Below, one piece after another: positions 20,059 to 29,614 of a DNA stretch of 33,509 nucleotides. A program made the position numbers and the translations under genes. The DNA lies in NCBI GenBank assembly GCA_025359405.1, contig JANYGD010000095.1, positions 1 through 33,509 of the forward strand, written 5' to 3'. The first letter of the stretch is position 1, and each line of letters starts with the position of its first letter. The stretch is from Methylotenera sp. Its GTDB lineage: Bacteria; Pseudomonadota; Gammaproteobacteria; Burkholderiales; Methylophilaceae. Below the pieces are notes generated by a model. That model was not told the origin of the DNA and ran no database searches. It was given only the letters and a program-made list of their open reading frames with translations.

Positions 20059-21204
20059 CTATGCTGCTATTGCGGTTAAATTTCTTAATCTGGTTAATTC
20101 ATGTTCAAGCGCACTCAAAAAATGCTGCACTTGTTCTATTGTGTTATTCGTGCCAAAACTCACGCGCACTGCGCCGCGTGCTAAATCTTCATCCACGCCC
20201 ATTGCCAGCAATACGTGGCTTGGTTTGTCGCTGTCAGACGAACATGCCGAACCGCTGGAAACCCCATATCCTTTACAATCCAAGGCCATCACTAAGGTTT
20301 CACCATCCATATTTGGAAAGGCGAAAAAGCTGGTGTTGGGGATGCGCAGTCCATTGTGCCCGAAAACCACCGCATTCAATTTGCTTAAACCAGCTTCCAA
20401 ATGTTTACGCAGATTTTCAGTGTGCATATCAAATGCGGTCAAGTTTTTAACAGCCAGCTCGCAAGCCGCCCCAAACCCCACAATCGCTGCCACATTTTCT
20501 GTGCCGCTGCGCAAACCTTTTTCTTGCCCACCACCGTATAACAGTGGCTGAATATCTACGCGCTTATCCAGCACCAGCGCGCCTGCGCCAAGCGGGCCGC
20601 CAATTTTGTGGCTAGAAATTGTCATCGCATGCACGTTTAACGCGAAAAAATCGACAGGAATTTTACCCAGCGCTTGCGCCGCATCGGTATGCACGTAAGC
20701 TTTATGTTCACGCGCTAACTCAGCCACTTTTGCAATATCTTGAATCGCGCCGGTTTCGTTATTCACCAACATCACAGATACTAGGTTTGTGGGGGTTTGC
20801 AGCAATTTTTGCAAGTGCGTTATATTGATATTGCAATTCGAATCCACTTTAATGCTATACGTCTTCCAGCCACGACTGTTTAGGGCTTGTGCAGGGCGCG
20901 ACACGCATGGGTGCTCAATGCTACTCACGAGTATCTGCGCTGGTTCCAGGCCACTTGCAATGCCGTATATCGCAAAATTATTGGCCTCGGTGCCACTGGC
21001 GGTAAATACAATTTGGTTGGCATACGCGCCTACCGCGTTTGCCACTTGCTCGCGCGCCTGTTCCACCGCGGCACGTGCAGCACGGCCAAAACTGTGGCGG
21101 CTGGTCGCATTGCCGTGTTGCTTCGTCATAAACGGCAACATCGCTTCAAGCACTTCTGTCTTGAGCGCGGTGGTGCTGTTATGGTCGAAATAAACTTGTG
21201 ACAT
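20059..21204 (-). CDS. Second cysteine desulfurase (NifS/IscS-like) between iscR and iscS
   Basis: VYFDHNSTTALKTEVLEAM, ISSHKIGGPLGAGALVLDK PLP lysine, SSGSACSSDSDKPSHVLLAMG; divergent from the adjacent iscS. Confidence 0.93.
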   Translation of the reverse strand: MSQVYFDHNSTTALKTEVLEAMLPFMTKQHGNATSRHSFGRAARAAVEQAREQVANAVGAYANQIVFTASGTEANNFAIYGIASGLEPAQILVSSIEHPCVSRPAQALNSRGWKTYSIKVDSNCNINITHLQKLLQTPTNLVSVMLVNNETGAIQDIAKVAELAREHKAYVHTDAAQALGKIPVDFFALNVHAMTISSHKIGGPLGAGALVLDKRVDIQPLLYGGGQEKGLRSGTENVAAIVGFGAACELAVKNLTAFDMHTENLRKHLEAGLSKLNAVVFGHNGLRIPNTSFFAFPNMDGETLVMALDCKGYGVSSGSACSSDSDKPSHVLLAMGVDEDLARGAVRVSFGTNNTIEQVQHFLSALEHELTRLRNLTAIAA

Positions 21205-21684
21205 TTAAGCCGTTACATCTTCGCACACGCTTGTTTTGCGTGGTAAAAAATTAATTTGACTCACATTGCCAATGTCATTTTGGCGTTGATTTTCAACCAG
21301 TTCCGCCAAGGTCACGCCGGATAAATAATCCAAAATTCTGTTGTTGAGCGACGCCCATAAATCGTGCGTCATGCAACGGCCTTCGTCGTGGCAATCTTCC
21401 TTGCCGCCGCACTGGGTAGCGTCGATAAGCTCATCCACCGCGGTAATAATGTTAGAAACTGAAATCTCATTGTGCGATTTCGCCACGCGATAACCGCCGC
21501 CAGGGCCGCGCACACTGGTGACTAAACCTTGGCGACGCAAACGGCTGAAAAGTTGCTCTAAATACGAGAGCGAAATGGCTTGGCGCTCGCTAATACCTGC
21601 CAGCGTGACGGGTTTGTCGGCCTCGTTTAAAGCGAGGTCCAGCATCGCGGTAACAGCAAAACGGCCTTTGGTGGTGAGTCTCAT
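21205..21684 (-). CDS. iscR: Fe-S cluster regulator IscR (Rrf2 family)
   Basis: [66 protein letters not shown]. Start trimmed from 21723. Confidence 0.96.
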   Translation of the reverse strand: MRLTTKGRFAVTAMLDLALNEADKPVTLAGISERQAISLSYLEQLFSRLRRQGLVTSVRGPGGGYRVAKSHNEISVSNIITAVDELIDATQCGGKEDCHDEGRCMTHDLWASLNNRILDYLSGVTLAELVENQRQNDIGNVSQINFLPRKTSVCEDVTA

Positions 21685-21694
21685 AATCCCTCGT

Positions 21695-21723
21695 ATTCTA
21701 TAATAACCTAGTAATTTAGTCAA
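21695..21723 (-). promoter_or_regulatory. iscR operon promoter (-35 TTGACT, 17 nt, -10 TAGAAT)
   Basis: Minus strand TTGACT-AAATTACTAGGTTATTA-TAGAAT just upstream of the iscR ATG. Confidence 0.78.
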
Positions 21724-21727
21724 TTAT
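21705..21727 (-). promoter_or_regulatory. IscR-type box overlapping the iscR promoter
   Basis: ATAATTGACTAAATTACTAGGTT; close copy at 22548-22570 near cysE. Confidence 0.65.
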
Positions 21728-21740
21728 TACTGGGTTTAGT

Positions 21741-22499
21741 TCAGAGCTTTTTAGATTTTTTTGCAGCAGTTTTTTTGGCACCAAAAGCTTCAGCCAAATT
21801 AGCATCTGCGCTGACGTCAGCCATTTTAGCTAATTCTTTTTTCAAACTAGCCAATTCACCATCTTGCTTGGCCGCGTGGTCTAGCAGGCTGTGAATAGCC
21901 TTAGCGATTGGATCATTTTCGTCATTACCTACTGCATAAGCGCTAAAGCCAATTTTCTTGGCAGTTTCGTCGCGCTGTTTGGTTTTTTCTTCCTCTAAAA
22001 TACGTGCAGGGATGCCTACCGCAGTCGCGTTTTCAGGCACATCTTTTACGACGACGGCGTTGGAGCCGATTTTCGCATTTTTGCCAATCGTAATCGGCCC
22101 TAACACTTTTGCGCCCGCACCAATTACCACGCCTTGTTCCAGCGTGGGGTGGCGTTTACCTTTATTCCATGAGGTGCCGCCTAGCGTCACGCCGTGATAC
22201 AGTGTGCAATCGTCGCCAATCACGGCGGTTTCACCAATTACCACACCCATGCCATGGTCAATAAACACGCGGTGGCCGATGGTCGCGCCGGGGTGAATTT
22301 CAATGCCGGTGAAAAATCGGCCAATATGCGATGAAAATCGCCCAAGCCAATAAAGTCGAGCCTTCCAGAGCCAATGGCTAAAACGATGCATAATCAGTGC
22401 GTGTACGCCAGGGTAGGTGGTGAGGATTTCAAAATGCGTGCGCGCTGCGGGGTCGCGGTCGAAAACGACAGAAATATCTTCTTTTAAGTGATTGAGCAT
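21741..22499 (-). CDS. cysE: Serine O-acetyltransferase
   Basis: Hexapeptide-repeat core [56 protein letters not shown]-terminal [23 protein letters not shown]. Confidence 0.95.
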   Translation of the reverse strand: MLNHLKEDISVVFDRDPAARTHFEILTTYPGVHALIMHRFSHWLWKARLYWLGRFSSHIGRFFTGIEIHPGATIGHRVFIDHGMGVVIGETAVIGDDCTLYHGVTLGGTSWNKGKRHPTLEQGVVIGAGAKVLGPITIGKNAKIGSNAVVVKDVPENATAVGIPARILEEEKTKQRDETAKKIGFSAYAVGNDENDPIAKAIHSLLDHAAKQDGELASLKKELAKMADVSADANLAEAFGAKKTAAKKSKKL

Positions 22500-22547
22500 G
22501 CTTTATTAAATCTGCAAAATAAATACGTTATTATGCCATAAAAGTAA

Positions 22548-22570
22548 ATAGTTGACTAATTCACTAGGTT
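22548..22570 (+). promoter_or_regulatory. IscR-type box candidate upstream of cysE
   Basis: ATAGTTGACTAATTCACTAGGTT differs from the iscR box at 3 of 23 positions; lies about 50 bp upstream of the cysE ATG in inverted orientation. Confidence 0.55.
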
Positions 22571-22582
22571 TAATGTTTTGGG

Positions 22583-23320
22583 TTAATACTTGGTGTGTTT
22601 TCTTGGTTCTTTTGTCAGCGTCAGCACGCCACGTAACAAATTCACTTCCTCTTTTTCCAGTCGCGCGCGCGAATACAAACGGCGCATACGCTCGAACAAT
22701 TTTTTTGGTGCGTTGGGATTGAGGTAGCCGATCTGTAGTAGCGTTTCTTCTAAGTGTACGTAAAAGCGTTCCAGCTCGTCGTTAGTAGCAAGCACTTCGC
22801 CAGCAGGCGCATCCAGTTTGCCTTCTAGGGCTGTCATTCTTAATTCGTAGCACACTAGTTGCACTGCCATTGCCAAGTTGAGAGATGAATATTCTGGATT
22901 TGCAGGAATCATCGCTAGCAATTGGCAGCAATCAAGTTCGGCATTGGTTAAGCCGCTCATTTCGGTGCCAAATACTAATGCAACAGGCTGGGAAGCCGCG
23001 TAGGTATTGGCTTGCACGGCTGCTTCCCGCGCATTCACGGTTTCGTGTGATAAATAGCGTTTGCGCGCGCTCATACCAATCGCAAATGCACAGCCCACAA
23101 GTGCTTCAGACAAGGTTTGCGTGACAATGGCGCTATCTAAAACGTCGTCTGCGCCAGCCGCCAAAGCGCTGGCTTGCGGGTTTGGGAATTTATCTGGCTG
23201 GACTAAGTATAAATGCTGAAACCCCATAGTTTTCATGGCGCGTGCAGCTGAGCCGATGTTGCCAGGGTGGCTGGTTTGGCATAAAACGATACGGATGTTA
23301 TCGAAAATGGTCTGCGACAA
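22583..23320 (-). CDS. trmJ: tRNA (cytidine/uridine-2'-O)-methyltransferase TrmJ
   Basis: SPOUT motifs IRIVLCQTSHPGNIGSAARAMKTMGF, ALVFGTEMSGLTNAEL and SLNLAMAVQLVCYELR; C-terminal TrmJ-type extension. Confidence 0.93.
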   Translation of the reverse strand: MSQTIFDNIRIVLCQTSHPGNIGSAARAMKTMGFQHLYLVQPDKFPNPQASALAAGADDVLDSAIVTQTLSEALVGCAFAIGMSARKRYLSHETVNAREAAVQANTYAASQPVALVFGTEMSGLTNAELDCCQLLAMIPANPEYSSLNLAMAVQLVCYELRMTALEGKLDAPAGEVLATNDELERFYVHLEETLLQIGYLNPNAPKKLFERMRRLYSRARLEKEEVNLLRGVLTLTKEPRKHTKY

Positions 23321-23383
23321 TTTGGGGAAGCGCCTAAATAATGCTAAAATAGCATTTTAACAGCTCTTTAAGAAATTTAAGTT

Positions 23384-24187
23384 ATGCATCCCATGCTCTC
23401 AATTGCAGTAAAAGCCGCGCGCGAAGCTGGCCGAATTATCAATCGTGCCTCGCAAGACGTAAATGCACTCTCGGTGCAAAGCAAAACCTTTAACGATTTT
23501 GTGAGCGAGGTGGACCACGCGGCAGAAGCAGCGATTATCAATACTATTCGTTATGCATATCCAGACCACGGATTTTTGGGTGAAGAAAGTGGAAAAAGTA
23601 ACACAGACGCCGAAAATATTTGGATAATTGACCCACTGGATGGTACGACAAATTTTTTACATAACTTTCCGCAATACTGCATATCTATTGCCTTACAGCA
23701 AAAGGGCATACTCACACAAGCGGTGATTTACGACCCACTGCGTAACGATTTATTTACTGCAACCAAAGGTCGCGGTGCGTTTTTGAACGACAAGCGTATT
23801 CGCGTCACCAATCGAACTAAACTACAGGACTCACTCATCGGTACCGGCTTTCCGTTTCGCGATTTTACGCACCTCGATACTTACATGGCGATGTTGAAAG
23901 ACATGATTAAAAAAACCACCGGCATTCGCCGCCCGGGCTCAGCTGCGCTCGATTTGGCTTACGTAGCAGCAGGTTATACCGACGGCTTTTTTGAGATTGG
24001 CTTATCTACTTGGGATATCGCTGCCGGTGGTTTATTGGTTCAAGAGGCGGGTGGCATGGCCGGCGATTTTGAGGGTAACGAAAGCTGGATTACGACAGGT
24101 AATATCGTGGCAGCCAACCCAAAAGTCTTCGCGCAAATATTACAAGTGCTAGCGCCACATTTAACCGAAAAACTAAAATCGACCTAG
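23384..24187 (+). CDS. suhB: Inositol monophosphatase family protein SuhB
   Basis: [56 protein letters not shown] motifs. Confidence 0.95.
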   Translation: MHPMLSIAVKAAREAGRIINRASQDVNALSVQSKTFNDFVSEVDHAAEAAIINTIRYAYPDHGFLGEESGKSNTDAENIWIIDPLDGTTNFLHNFPQYCISIALQQKGILTQAVIYDPLRNDLFTATKGRGAFLNDKRIRVTNRTKLQDSLIGTGFPFRDFTHLDTYMAMLKDMIKKTTGIRRPGSAALDLAYVAAGYTDGFFEIGLSTWDIAAGGLLVQEAGGMAGDFEGNESWITTGNIVAANPKVFAQILQVLAPHLTEKLKST

Positions 24188-24188
24188 T

Positions 24189-24971
24189 TTACCAACTCAC
24201 CCCAAGCACTAAGCCAGCTCCAAAATCGATGCTGGATCGAGTGTTGCCAGTGCTAATATAAGATTGAATATTGTAAGTTGGGCTGAATCGATGTGAATAG
24301 TAGAGTGTGTATTCACGGATATTGCTATTTTGCGCCCATGCTGCTTGTCTTAAATCGACTAAAAATCCTGCGCTATTCGAAGTATCAATTTTGTAAGCGG
24401 CACCTAACGTGCCAAACCAAACATCTTTTAAGGCATAGGTAGATAAATCGGGCTTGCCATACACTTTATAACCCACTGTGCCTATTAAAGTAAGTTTGTC
24501 CAATGCTTCATCACTAAGAGTTTTGTAAATATCCAGTTGCGCGGAGTAATCATTTTTGCCAGTTCCAAGGCCTTTTCCAACTGAAGCTGTAGCAAATTTA
24601 ACTTTTGCGCCAACATCTAGCGTCAATTTTTGTTCTGCCGATTGAAAAGCCGTGTAAGTAAGGCTTGATACAATATCGCCCAAACCAGATTCTTTTGAAT
24701 GTTTGTTGATATTTTCAGTGATGATTATTTGACTATCGCCAGTAACGCCGCCGGGGCCGTCTATTTCTAGCCAAGGAACGGTTGTTTTAAAAAGCCAGCG
24801 ACCGTATTCAACTTTTTCAGTAAACGGGATGTACTTTATGCGAGTCACTTCTGATTGACCGTATTTACCTGTGCTGTAATCAAGCCCAGTGGTAAATCCA
24901 AATTGCGCCTCATCGGCTTTTGAATTGACGCTAAGATTGAGCAGCAGCAGCGCAAGTAGTATCTTTTTCAT
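24189..24971 (-). CDS. Outer-membrane beta-barrel-like protein of unknown function
   Basis: Signal peptide MKKILLALLLLNLSVNSKA, alternating amphipathic strands, C-terminal VLGVSW aromatic end. Confidence 0.6.
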   Translation of the reverse strand: MKKILLALLLLNLSVNSKADEAQFGFTTGLDYSTGKYGQSEVTRIKYIPFTEKVEYGRWLFKTTVPWLEIDGPGGVTGDSQIIITENINKHSKESGLGDIVSSLTYTAFQSAEQKLTLDVGAKVKFATASVGKGLGTGKNDYSAQLDIYKTLSDEALDKLTLIGTVGYKVYGKPDLSTYALKDVWFGTLGAAYKIDTSNSAGFLVDLRQAAWAQNSNIREYTLYYSHRFSPTYNIQSYISTGNTRSSIDFGAGLVLGVSW

Positions 24972-25025
24972 TGGTATTAATATGCATTGTTTGACCCGTC
25001 ATGCTATCACACTTAAATGGTAAAC

Positions 25026-26360
25026 TTAATACCTAGGTACTTCAGGTCTCTCAACCCTAGAAGGCCTATCAACTTTCTCTGGCCTGTCAACTTTCTCCGT
25101 CCTATCTACTTTATCTGGCCTTTCGACTTTATCTGTTCTTTCAATATGGTCAGGCATTTCTGCGCTTTCTGGTTTATCTGTAGCTTCTAGTTGGTTATGA
25201 TTATCATTAGTCTCTAATTTATCGCTGTCTAACGTAGATTTAGTATGTTCTTTAGCTGAATCGGGCCTTCTATCCTCGATTACATTTGGCCGCTGCTTGC
25301 TCCCACCACGCTCTAAAATTTTATCTTCAGTTAAATATTCAATGCTACGCGCAGTAATATTGCCAGCACTGTCTTTGTTACCGCGTACAATAATGGTTTG
25401 ATTGTTATCAAGGTTTGAGCCTTTAATTTTGGTGTTAGCGTCTACACGAATACTTTGATTTTGTACGTTAATATTGCTTGTTGACCTTGCAGGTGCAATG
25501 CCTTGAATAACAATGTTCTCAGACTTACTAAGTACGCGCTGAATTACACTTTCTTTGATTTGCTTGCTTTGTAGAGTGCGACCGTCCCAAAGCCCGCTTA
25601 CATGAATGCTGCTACCCACATTAAGTTTATTGGCGGTAGAAATATTAACACCATTGATTTTACCAGTTGAATCGACAAACCCAACAATAGAAGACGGCGT
25701 GTTTGGTGGAGCCAAATCTATGCGCAATGCATGCACTTGATTTTTTGCGGTAATTAAGCCGCTTAATTGTACGGTTTGATTTAGTTTTAAGTCTGCGCTA
25801 CCAAGTGTATTGTGGCTATAACTAATGGTTTTCCCCAAAATCTGTATGGTATTTTGGGTGAGATTAATTTTTTCTATTTTACCCACCAGAATATGTGAGA
25901 CACTAATGCGCTCAGCTTCAAGTAAGTCACCCTTGTTGATGGATTCAATCGCCACCAATTGGCCAAGATTGAGCGCATCAATTGAAGATGATTGCCCATC
26001 TATATCGACCAAGGTTTGATTGTCATAGTGCACTTCTAGTCCATTAACACAAACGCTGGCAAAACCAGTAATCACGCCAATAATGCCCGTGCCGCCAATG
26101 CCTGCATTCGCTTGCACGCCAGTGCCACCTACGCCACTATTGGCTTGTTTTCCAGTTCCGCCCACGCCTTTTGGCTGATGACCTGTACCACCAATGCCTT
26201 CTGACTGATGGCCCGTACCGCCGATGCCGTCTTGCTGAATAGCATTATTGCTAATTCCAGTCCCGCCGATACCAGCATTACAAACATTGGTTTCAGCGCT
26301 AGCCTTGGCTGAGAATAAAACCAGCGAAATTGTCACCAAAATGGCTGAAAAACGTTGCAC
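25026..26360 (-). CDS. Exported GGTG-repeat protein with DUF5666-like domains
   Basis: Signal peptide; six G(I/V)GGTG repeats; repeated short beta-rich blocks (ITGFASVCVNGLEVHYDN..., ITARSIEYL) reminiscent of DUF5666; charged C-terminal (E/D)RPxKV repeat tail. Confidence 0.62.
   Translation of the reverse strand: MQRFSAILVTISLVLFSAKASAETNVCNAGIGGTGISNNAIQQDGIGGTGHQSEGIGGTGHQPKGVGGTGKQANSGVGGTGVQANAGIGGTGIIGVITGFASVCVNGLEVHYDNQTLVDIDGQSSSIDALNLGQLVAIESINKGDLLEAERISVSHILVGKIEKINLTQNTIQILGKTISYSHNTLGSADLKLNQTVQLSGLITAKNQVHALRIDLAPPNTPSSIVGFVDSTGKINGVNISTANKLNVGSSIHVSGLWDGRTLQSKQIKESVIQRVLSKSENIVIQGIAPARSTSNINVQNQSIRVDANTKIKGSNLDNNQTIIVRGNKDSAGNITARSIEYLTEDKILERGGSKQRPNVIEDRRPDSAKEHTKSTLDSDKLETNDNHNQLEATDKPESAEMPDHIERTDKVERPDKVDRTEKVDRPEKVDRPSRVERPEVPRY
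25053..25142 (-). repeat. 18-bp tandem repeats encoding (E/D)R(P/T)(D/E/S)(K/R)V hexapeptides
   Basis: ERTDKV-ERPDKV-DRTEKV-DRPEKV-DRPSRV, five units in register. Confidence 0.9.
26085..26273 (-). repeat. Six GGTG repeats with roughly 30-bp period
   Basis: GIGGTGISNNAIQQD-GIGGTGHQSE-GIGGTGHQPK-GVGGTGKQANS-GVGGTGVQANA-GIGGTG. Confidence 0.92.
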
Positions 26361-26364
26361 CGTT

Positions 26365-27252
26365 TTAGCTTTCCTTTGCCGGCTCTATTTGTGAAAACTC
26401 ACTTAGATCATCATCGGCATGATAAAAATACACACCAAAATTCATTCTTTGGTTAGCTTTATCCGATTCTCGTCTGCTTGCCATGCCAGATTCTGTTTGC
26501 GCGGCCTTAAGCGCTGCTGCACGACGATTAAGTGCTTTAATCGTATTCATGCCACTTTGTCTTGCCAAGTCATGTAGTATCTCCACATTTCCAGCTGTTA
26601 GGCCATCATAATAGACACAACGTTCAAGCATGGGTTCATTTTGATTGCTTAAGTTACTAACGGCTGCAGACATGTGATCGTGCACATTCATCGATAAAAA
26701 AGATAATTTATATTCTAAATCTTGATTCGGAATGAATGCTTGAACATTCAAGCGCACATTATCGTTGTAATCGATGCTCACAAAGCCCAATCTTAGCCAT
26801 TCATCCAGCACAGGTCGCGCACGAAAATCTTTACTAACACTGGCCACCAAAGACTCGAAAGACACCTCGCCCTTGCTTGCAAGCCTTGGTAGCGGCAATG
26901 GTTGACCAATCTCATCCAAGTACAGGTTATCCCCTAACCATAAGCCAAAAATTTGTGCACTAATAGAATAGGGCGGCTCAAGCTCATTGTCTTGCTCATC
27001 CAGTATACGTTGCACGTCTTTGCGATGCACGCCAGTCAATAAGGTAATGCGGCTATTGGTTTGTAGTTTACCTTCAATCTGAAATTCCTCTTCGGCCACA
27101 CTCACAAACACACGCTTTAAATCTTCTAACACCATGGTGTAGTTTATACCTTGCGATAGCATGAGGCGTACCAAAGGCCGTAGCACTTTGCGTATAGTAT
27201 CGTGCAAAATAATTTGCATCTTTTTAGGAGTATTGCTTGGTTTTATTTCCAT
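26365..27252 (-). CDS. DUF6502-like protein with a possible DNA-binding N-terminus
   Basis: ILHDTIRKVLRPLVRLMLSQGINYTMVLEDLKRVFV...NSRITLLTGVHRKDVQRIL resembles DUF6502; 4 bp from the downstream gene, so probably co-transcribed. Confidence 0.65.
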   Translation of the reverse strand: MEIKPSNTPKKMQIILHDTIRKVLRPLVRLMLSQGINYTMVLEDLKRVFVSVAEEEFQIEGKLQTNSRITLLTGVHRKDVQRILDEQDNELEPPYSISAQIFGLWLGDNLYLDEIGQPLPLPRLASKGEVSFESLVASVSKDFRARPVLDEWLRLGFVSIDYNDNVRLNVQAFIPNQDLEYKLSFLSMNVHDHMSAAVSNLSNQNEPMLERCVYYDGLTAGNVEILHDLARQSGMNTIKALNRRAAALKAAQTESGMASRRESDKANQRMNFGVYFYHADDDLSEFSQIEPAKES

Positions 27253-27277
27253 ATTGTTAAATATTATAGTCCGTTAG

Positions 27278-28606
27278 CTATTTTCGAGAAAAACTTTGTA
27301 CTTCTGCGGCTTTTTTACCGTAATGTGTTTTTACCATCACACCAATTTCTTTCAGAAAAGGCGTCGGCAATACCCCCCCCGCACAAATAATGACGGCATC
27401 GTTTGGAATTTCTACTAAATTCTTATCGGCTAATTCAAGTTTTACCGTTTTTGAACGAATTTCATCAACATTCGATTGAAGTAGAACTGTAAGTCGTTTT
27501 GAGCTCTCAGCTTGCTTTAATTTCTCTCTATTTTTTGGTTTTACACGGCCAAAAGCTTCGCTACGATACGAAAGCGTTACAGTGGTACCAGGTTGTTCAG
27601 AAATTGTAATAGCAGCTTCCAGCGCACTGTCACCGCCGCCCACTACCAATACATGCTGACCAAGATACTGCTCTGGGTCAGTTAGGCGATAAACTACTTT
27701 AGCTTGCTCTTCTCCATCCACTTCTAATTTACGTGGCGTGCCCATTCTTCCTATTGCAAGAAGAATGTTTGCTGCTTGGTAAATAGCTTTAGAAGTTTTA
27801 ATTTCATAGCCCTTTGCTGTTTTAGTAACAGTTTCCATGCGTTCGTTAAAATTGACTTTAAGATCATGGTCACGAAGTACGCGCAACCAGAACCCGAGCA
27901 GCTCCTCTTTACTGATATCGTACATTTCGACTTTGCCTATGATGGGTAATACGACAGGTTGAGTCATGGCGACCTTGTTGCGTGGATATTTGAAAATGGC
28001 GCCACCAAGCGACTCTTCTTGTTCTATGGTGATGCATTTAAGATGATGTTCTTTGGCTGCCAGCGAAGCGGAAAGCCCGGCTGGGCCGGCACCGATAATC
28101 ACCACATCGTATTCATTGCCGTCATTCTTTTTTTTCAAAATAGAATCAATTGCTTGTTTTCCCTGCTCGGCAGCTTTTCGGATTAATCCCATACCACCTA
28201 ATTCGCCAGCGATAAAGATGTTTTCAATATTAGTTTCAAAAGAAGCCTTAACCAATGGGATATCCATACCACGTTTTTCGGTACCAAAAACTAATTCAAT
28301 GGCATCCACCGGGCATGCCGTCAGGCAAGCACCATGACCAATACAGTGCGCTGGGTCGGTAAGCACTGCTTTACCCTTAATTAAGCTAAGCGCCTTTTCC
28401 GGACATGCTTTGACGCAAGCGCCAGAGCCTATGCAACGGCCAGGATTAATGACTGGGTGTATTGAAGCAGGTTCGCTCAGCCCAGCTTCTTTAGCTTCGT
28501 TTAAACGGTCGCGACCACGTCTATCCCTTTGTTTTTGGCGGACGATGTAAACCATCAGTATCAAAAGCAAAGGCGTAAGATATATGAGTAAGCTTATTTT
28601 TGGCAT
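27278..28606 (-). CDS. FAD-dependent pyridine nucleotide oxidoreductase with N-terminal 2x[4Fe-4S] ferredoxin domain
   Basis: N-terminal TM helix; CIGSGACVKACP and CIGHGACLTACP; dinucleotide-binding VVIIGAGPAGLSASLAA and VLVVGGGDSALEAA; AVIICAGGVLPTPFL. Confidence 0.9.
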   Translation of the reverse strand: MPKISLLIYLTPLLLILMVYIVRQKQRDRRGRDRLNEAKEAGLSEPASIHPVINPGRCIGSGACVKACPEKALSLIKGKAVLTDPAHCIGHGACLTACPVDAIELVFGTEKRGMDIPLVKASFETNIENIFIAGELGGMGLIRKAAEQGKQAIDSILKKKNDGNEYDVVIIGAGPAGLSASLAAKEHHLKCITIEQEESLGGAIFKYPRNKVAMTQPVVLPIIGKVEMYDISKEELLGFWLRVLRDHDLKVNFNERMETVTKTAKGYEIKTSKAIYQAANILLAIGRMGTPRKLEVDGEEQAKVVYRLTDPEQYLGQHVLVVGGGDSALEAAITISEQPGTTVTLSYRSEAFGRVKPKNREKLKQAESSKRLTVLLQSNVDEIRSKTVKLELADKNLVEIPNDAVIICAGGVLPTPFLKEIGVMVKTHYGKKAAEVQSFSRK

Positions 28607-28741
28607 GTTTGCCCTGGTTGAGAACTAATATTCAATCTTGTATTCATAAAATAAATACTTCAGTTTGCATAATATATTATATTATTAACATGAATGACGC
28701 ATAATATGTGAGAAAATTACACACGTCAATTTTTGTGAGGT

Positions 28742-29608
28742 ATGTTTTTGACAGTAAATGAAAAAGTAAATTCAGCAGAAAATTCATCGCTACGTAGGGT
28801 TGGCCATTTTCTAAATCAGATGTTGATGTGGACGTTGATATTTGCACTGGTCTGGTTGGGCTGGAAGGTCGCGCACGGCAAATACTACAAACCTGGTGAA
28901 GGTTTGGGTTATAACTTAGGTTTAGCAGGCGGCTTAATGATGCTAACCTTATTGTTATACTCAGCACGCAAGCATCTCACTTTCATGCAGAGATTAGGCA
29001 AGCTCAAGTATTGGTTTCGTATTCATATGACGCTTGGCGTGCTTGGGCCGATACTTGTTTTGTTCCATACTACTTTTCGCTTAGGCTCTATGAACGCATC
29101 AATAGCCTTTTATTGCATGATATTGGTTGCGGGTAGTGGCTTGATTGGCCGCTTCGTGTATACCCGTATCCACAAAGGATTGTATGGTAGCCGCTCTACA
29201 TTGAGTGAAGTGCATGAGGAGTTGGCGGGCAGTCAAGGTGATGTGAAATCGAAGCTGCATTTCTTTCCCAAAGTTGAAAAAAAGATTAAAAAATTTGAAT
29301 ATGACGCTTTAGAAAAAAAACGTGGTTTCTTTGCGGGGTTATGGTTCTTTCTTACTTTTGACATGCGTCGCACCTTACTTGCTTGGCGTTGCAAGCGTTA
29401 TATATATTTAAAACTCGGCGCAAATAAACAAGATTTGGCAAAAGAGGCATCCAGCTTAGTCAGCCTATATTTGGTACAAATCCAAACAGTGGCGCAATTT
29501 AAAAAGTTCGAACAAATATTTTCTGCATGGCACGTGCTGCATATACCTTTAATGTATATGATGGTGGCCACAGCCATTTTCCACGTCATTTGGGTACACA
29601 TGTACTAG
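28742..29608 (+). CDS. Cytochrome b-like/ferric-reductase-like membrane protein
   Basis: Several TM segments with paired histidines (RIHMTLGVLGPILVLFHTTF; WHVLHIPLMYMMVATAIFHVIWVH); directly precedes the multiheme cytochromes. Confidence 0.72.
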   Translation: MFLTVNEKVNSAENSSLRRVGHFLNQMLMWTLIFALVWLGWKVAHGKYYKPGEGLGYNLGLAGGLMMLTLLLYSARKHLTFMQRLGKLKYWFRIHMTLGVLGPILVLFHTTFRLGSMNASIAFYCMILVAGSGLIGRFVYTRIHKGLYGSRSTLSEVHEELAGSQGDVKSKLHFFPKVEKKIKKFEYDALEKKRGFFAGLWFFLTFDMRRTLLAWRCKRYIYLKLGANKQDLAKEASSLVSLYLVQIQTVAQFKKFEQIFSAWHVLHIPLMYMMVATAIFHVIWVHMY

Positions 29609-29614
29609 ATATTA

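Noticed and set aside
20052-21201. Multiple plus-strand ORFs opposite the second cysteine desulfurase
   Set aside because: Antisense shadows of a conserved coding frame.
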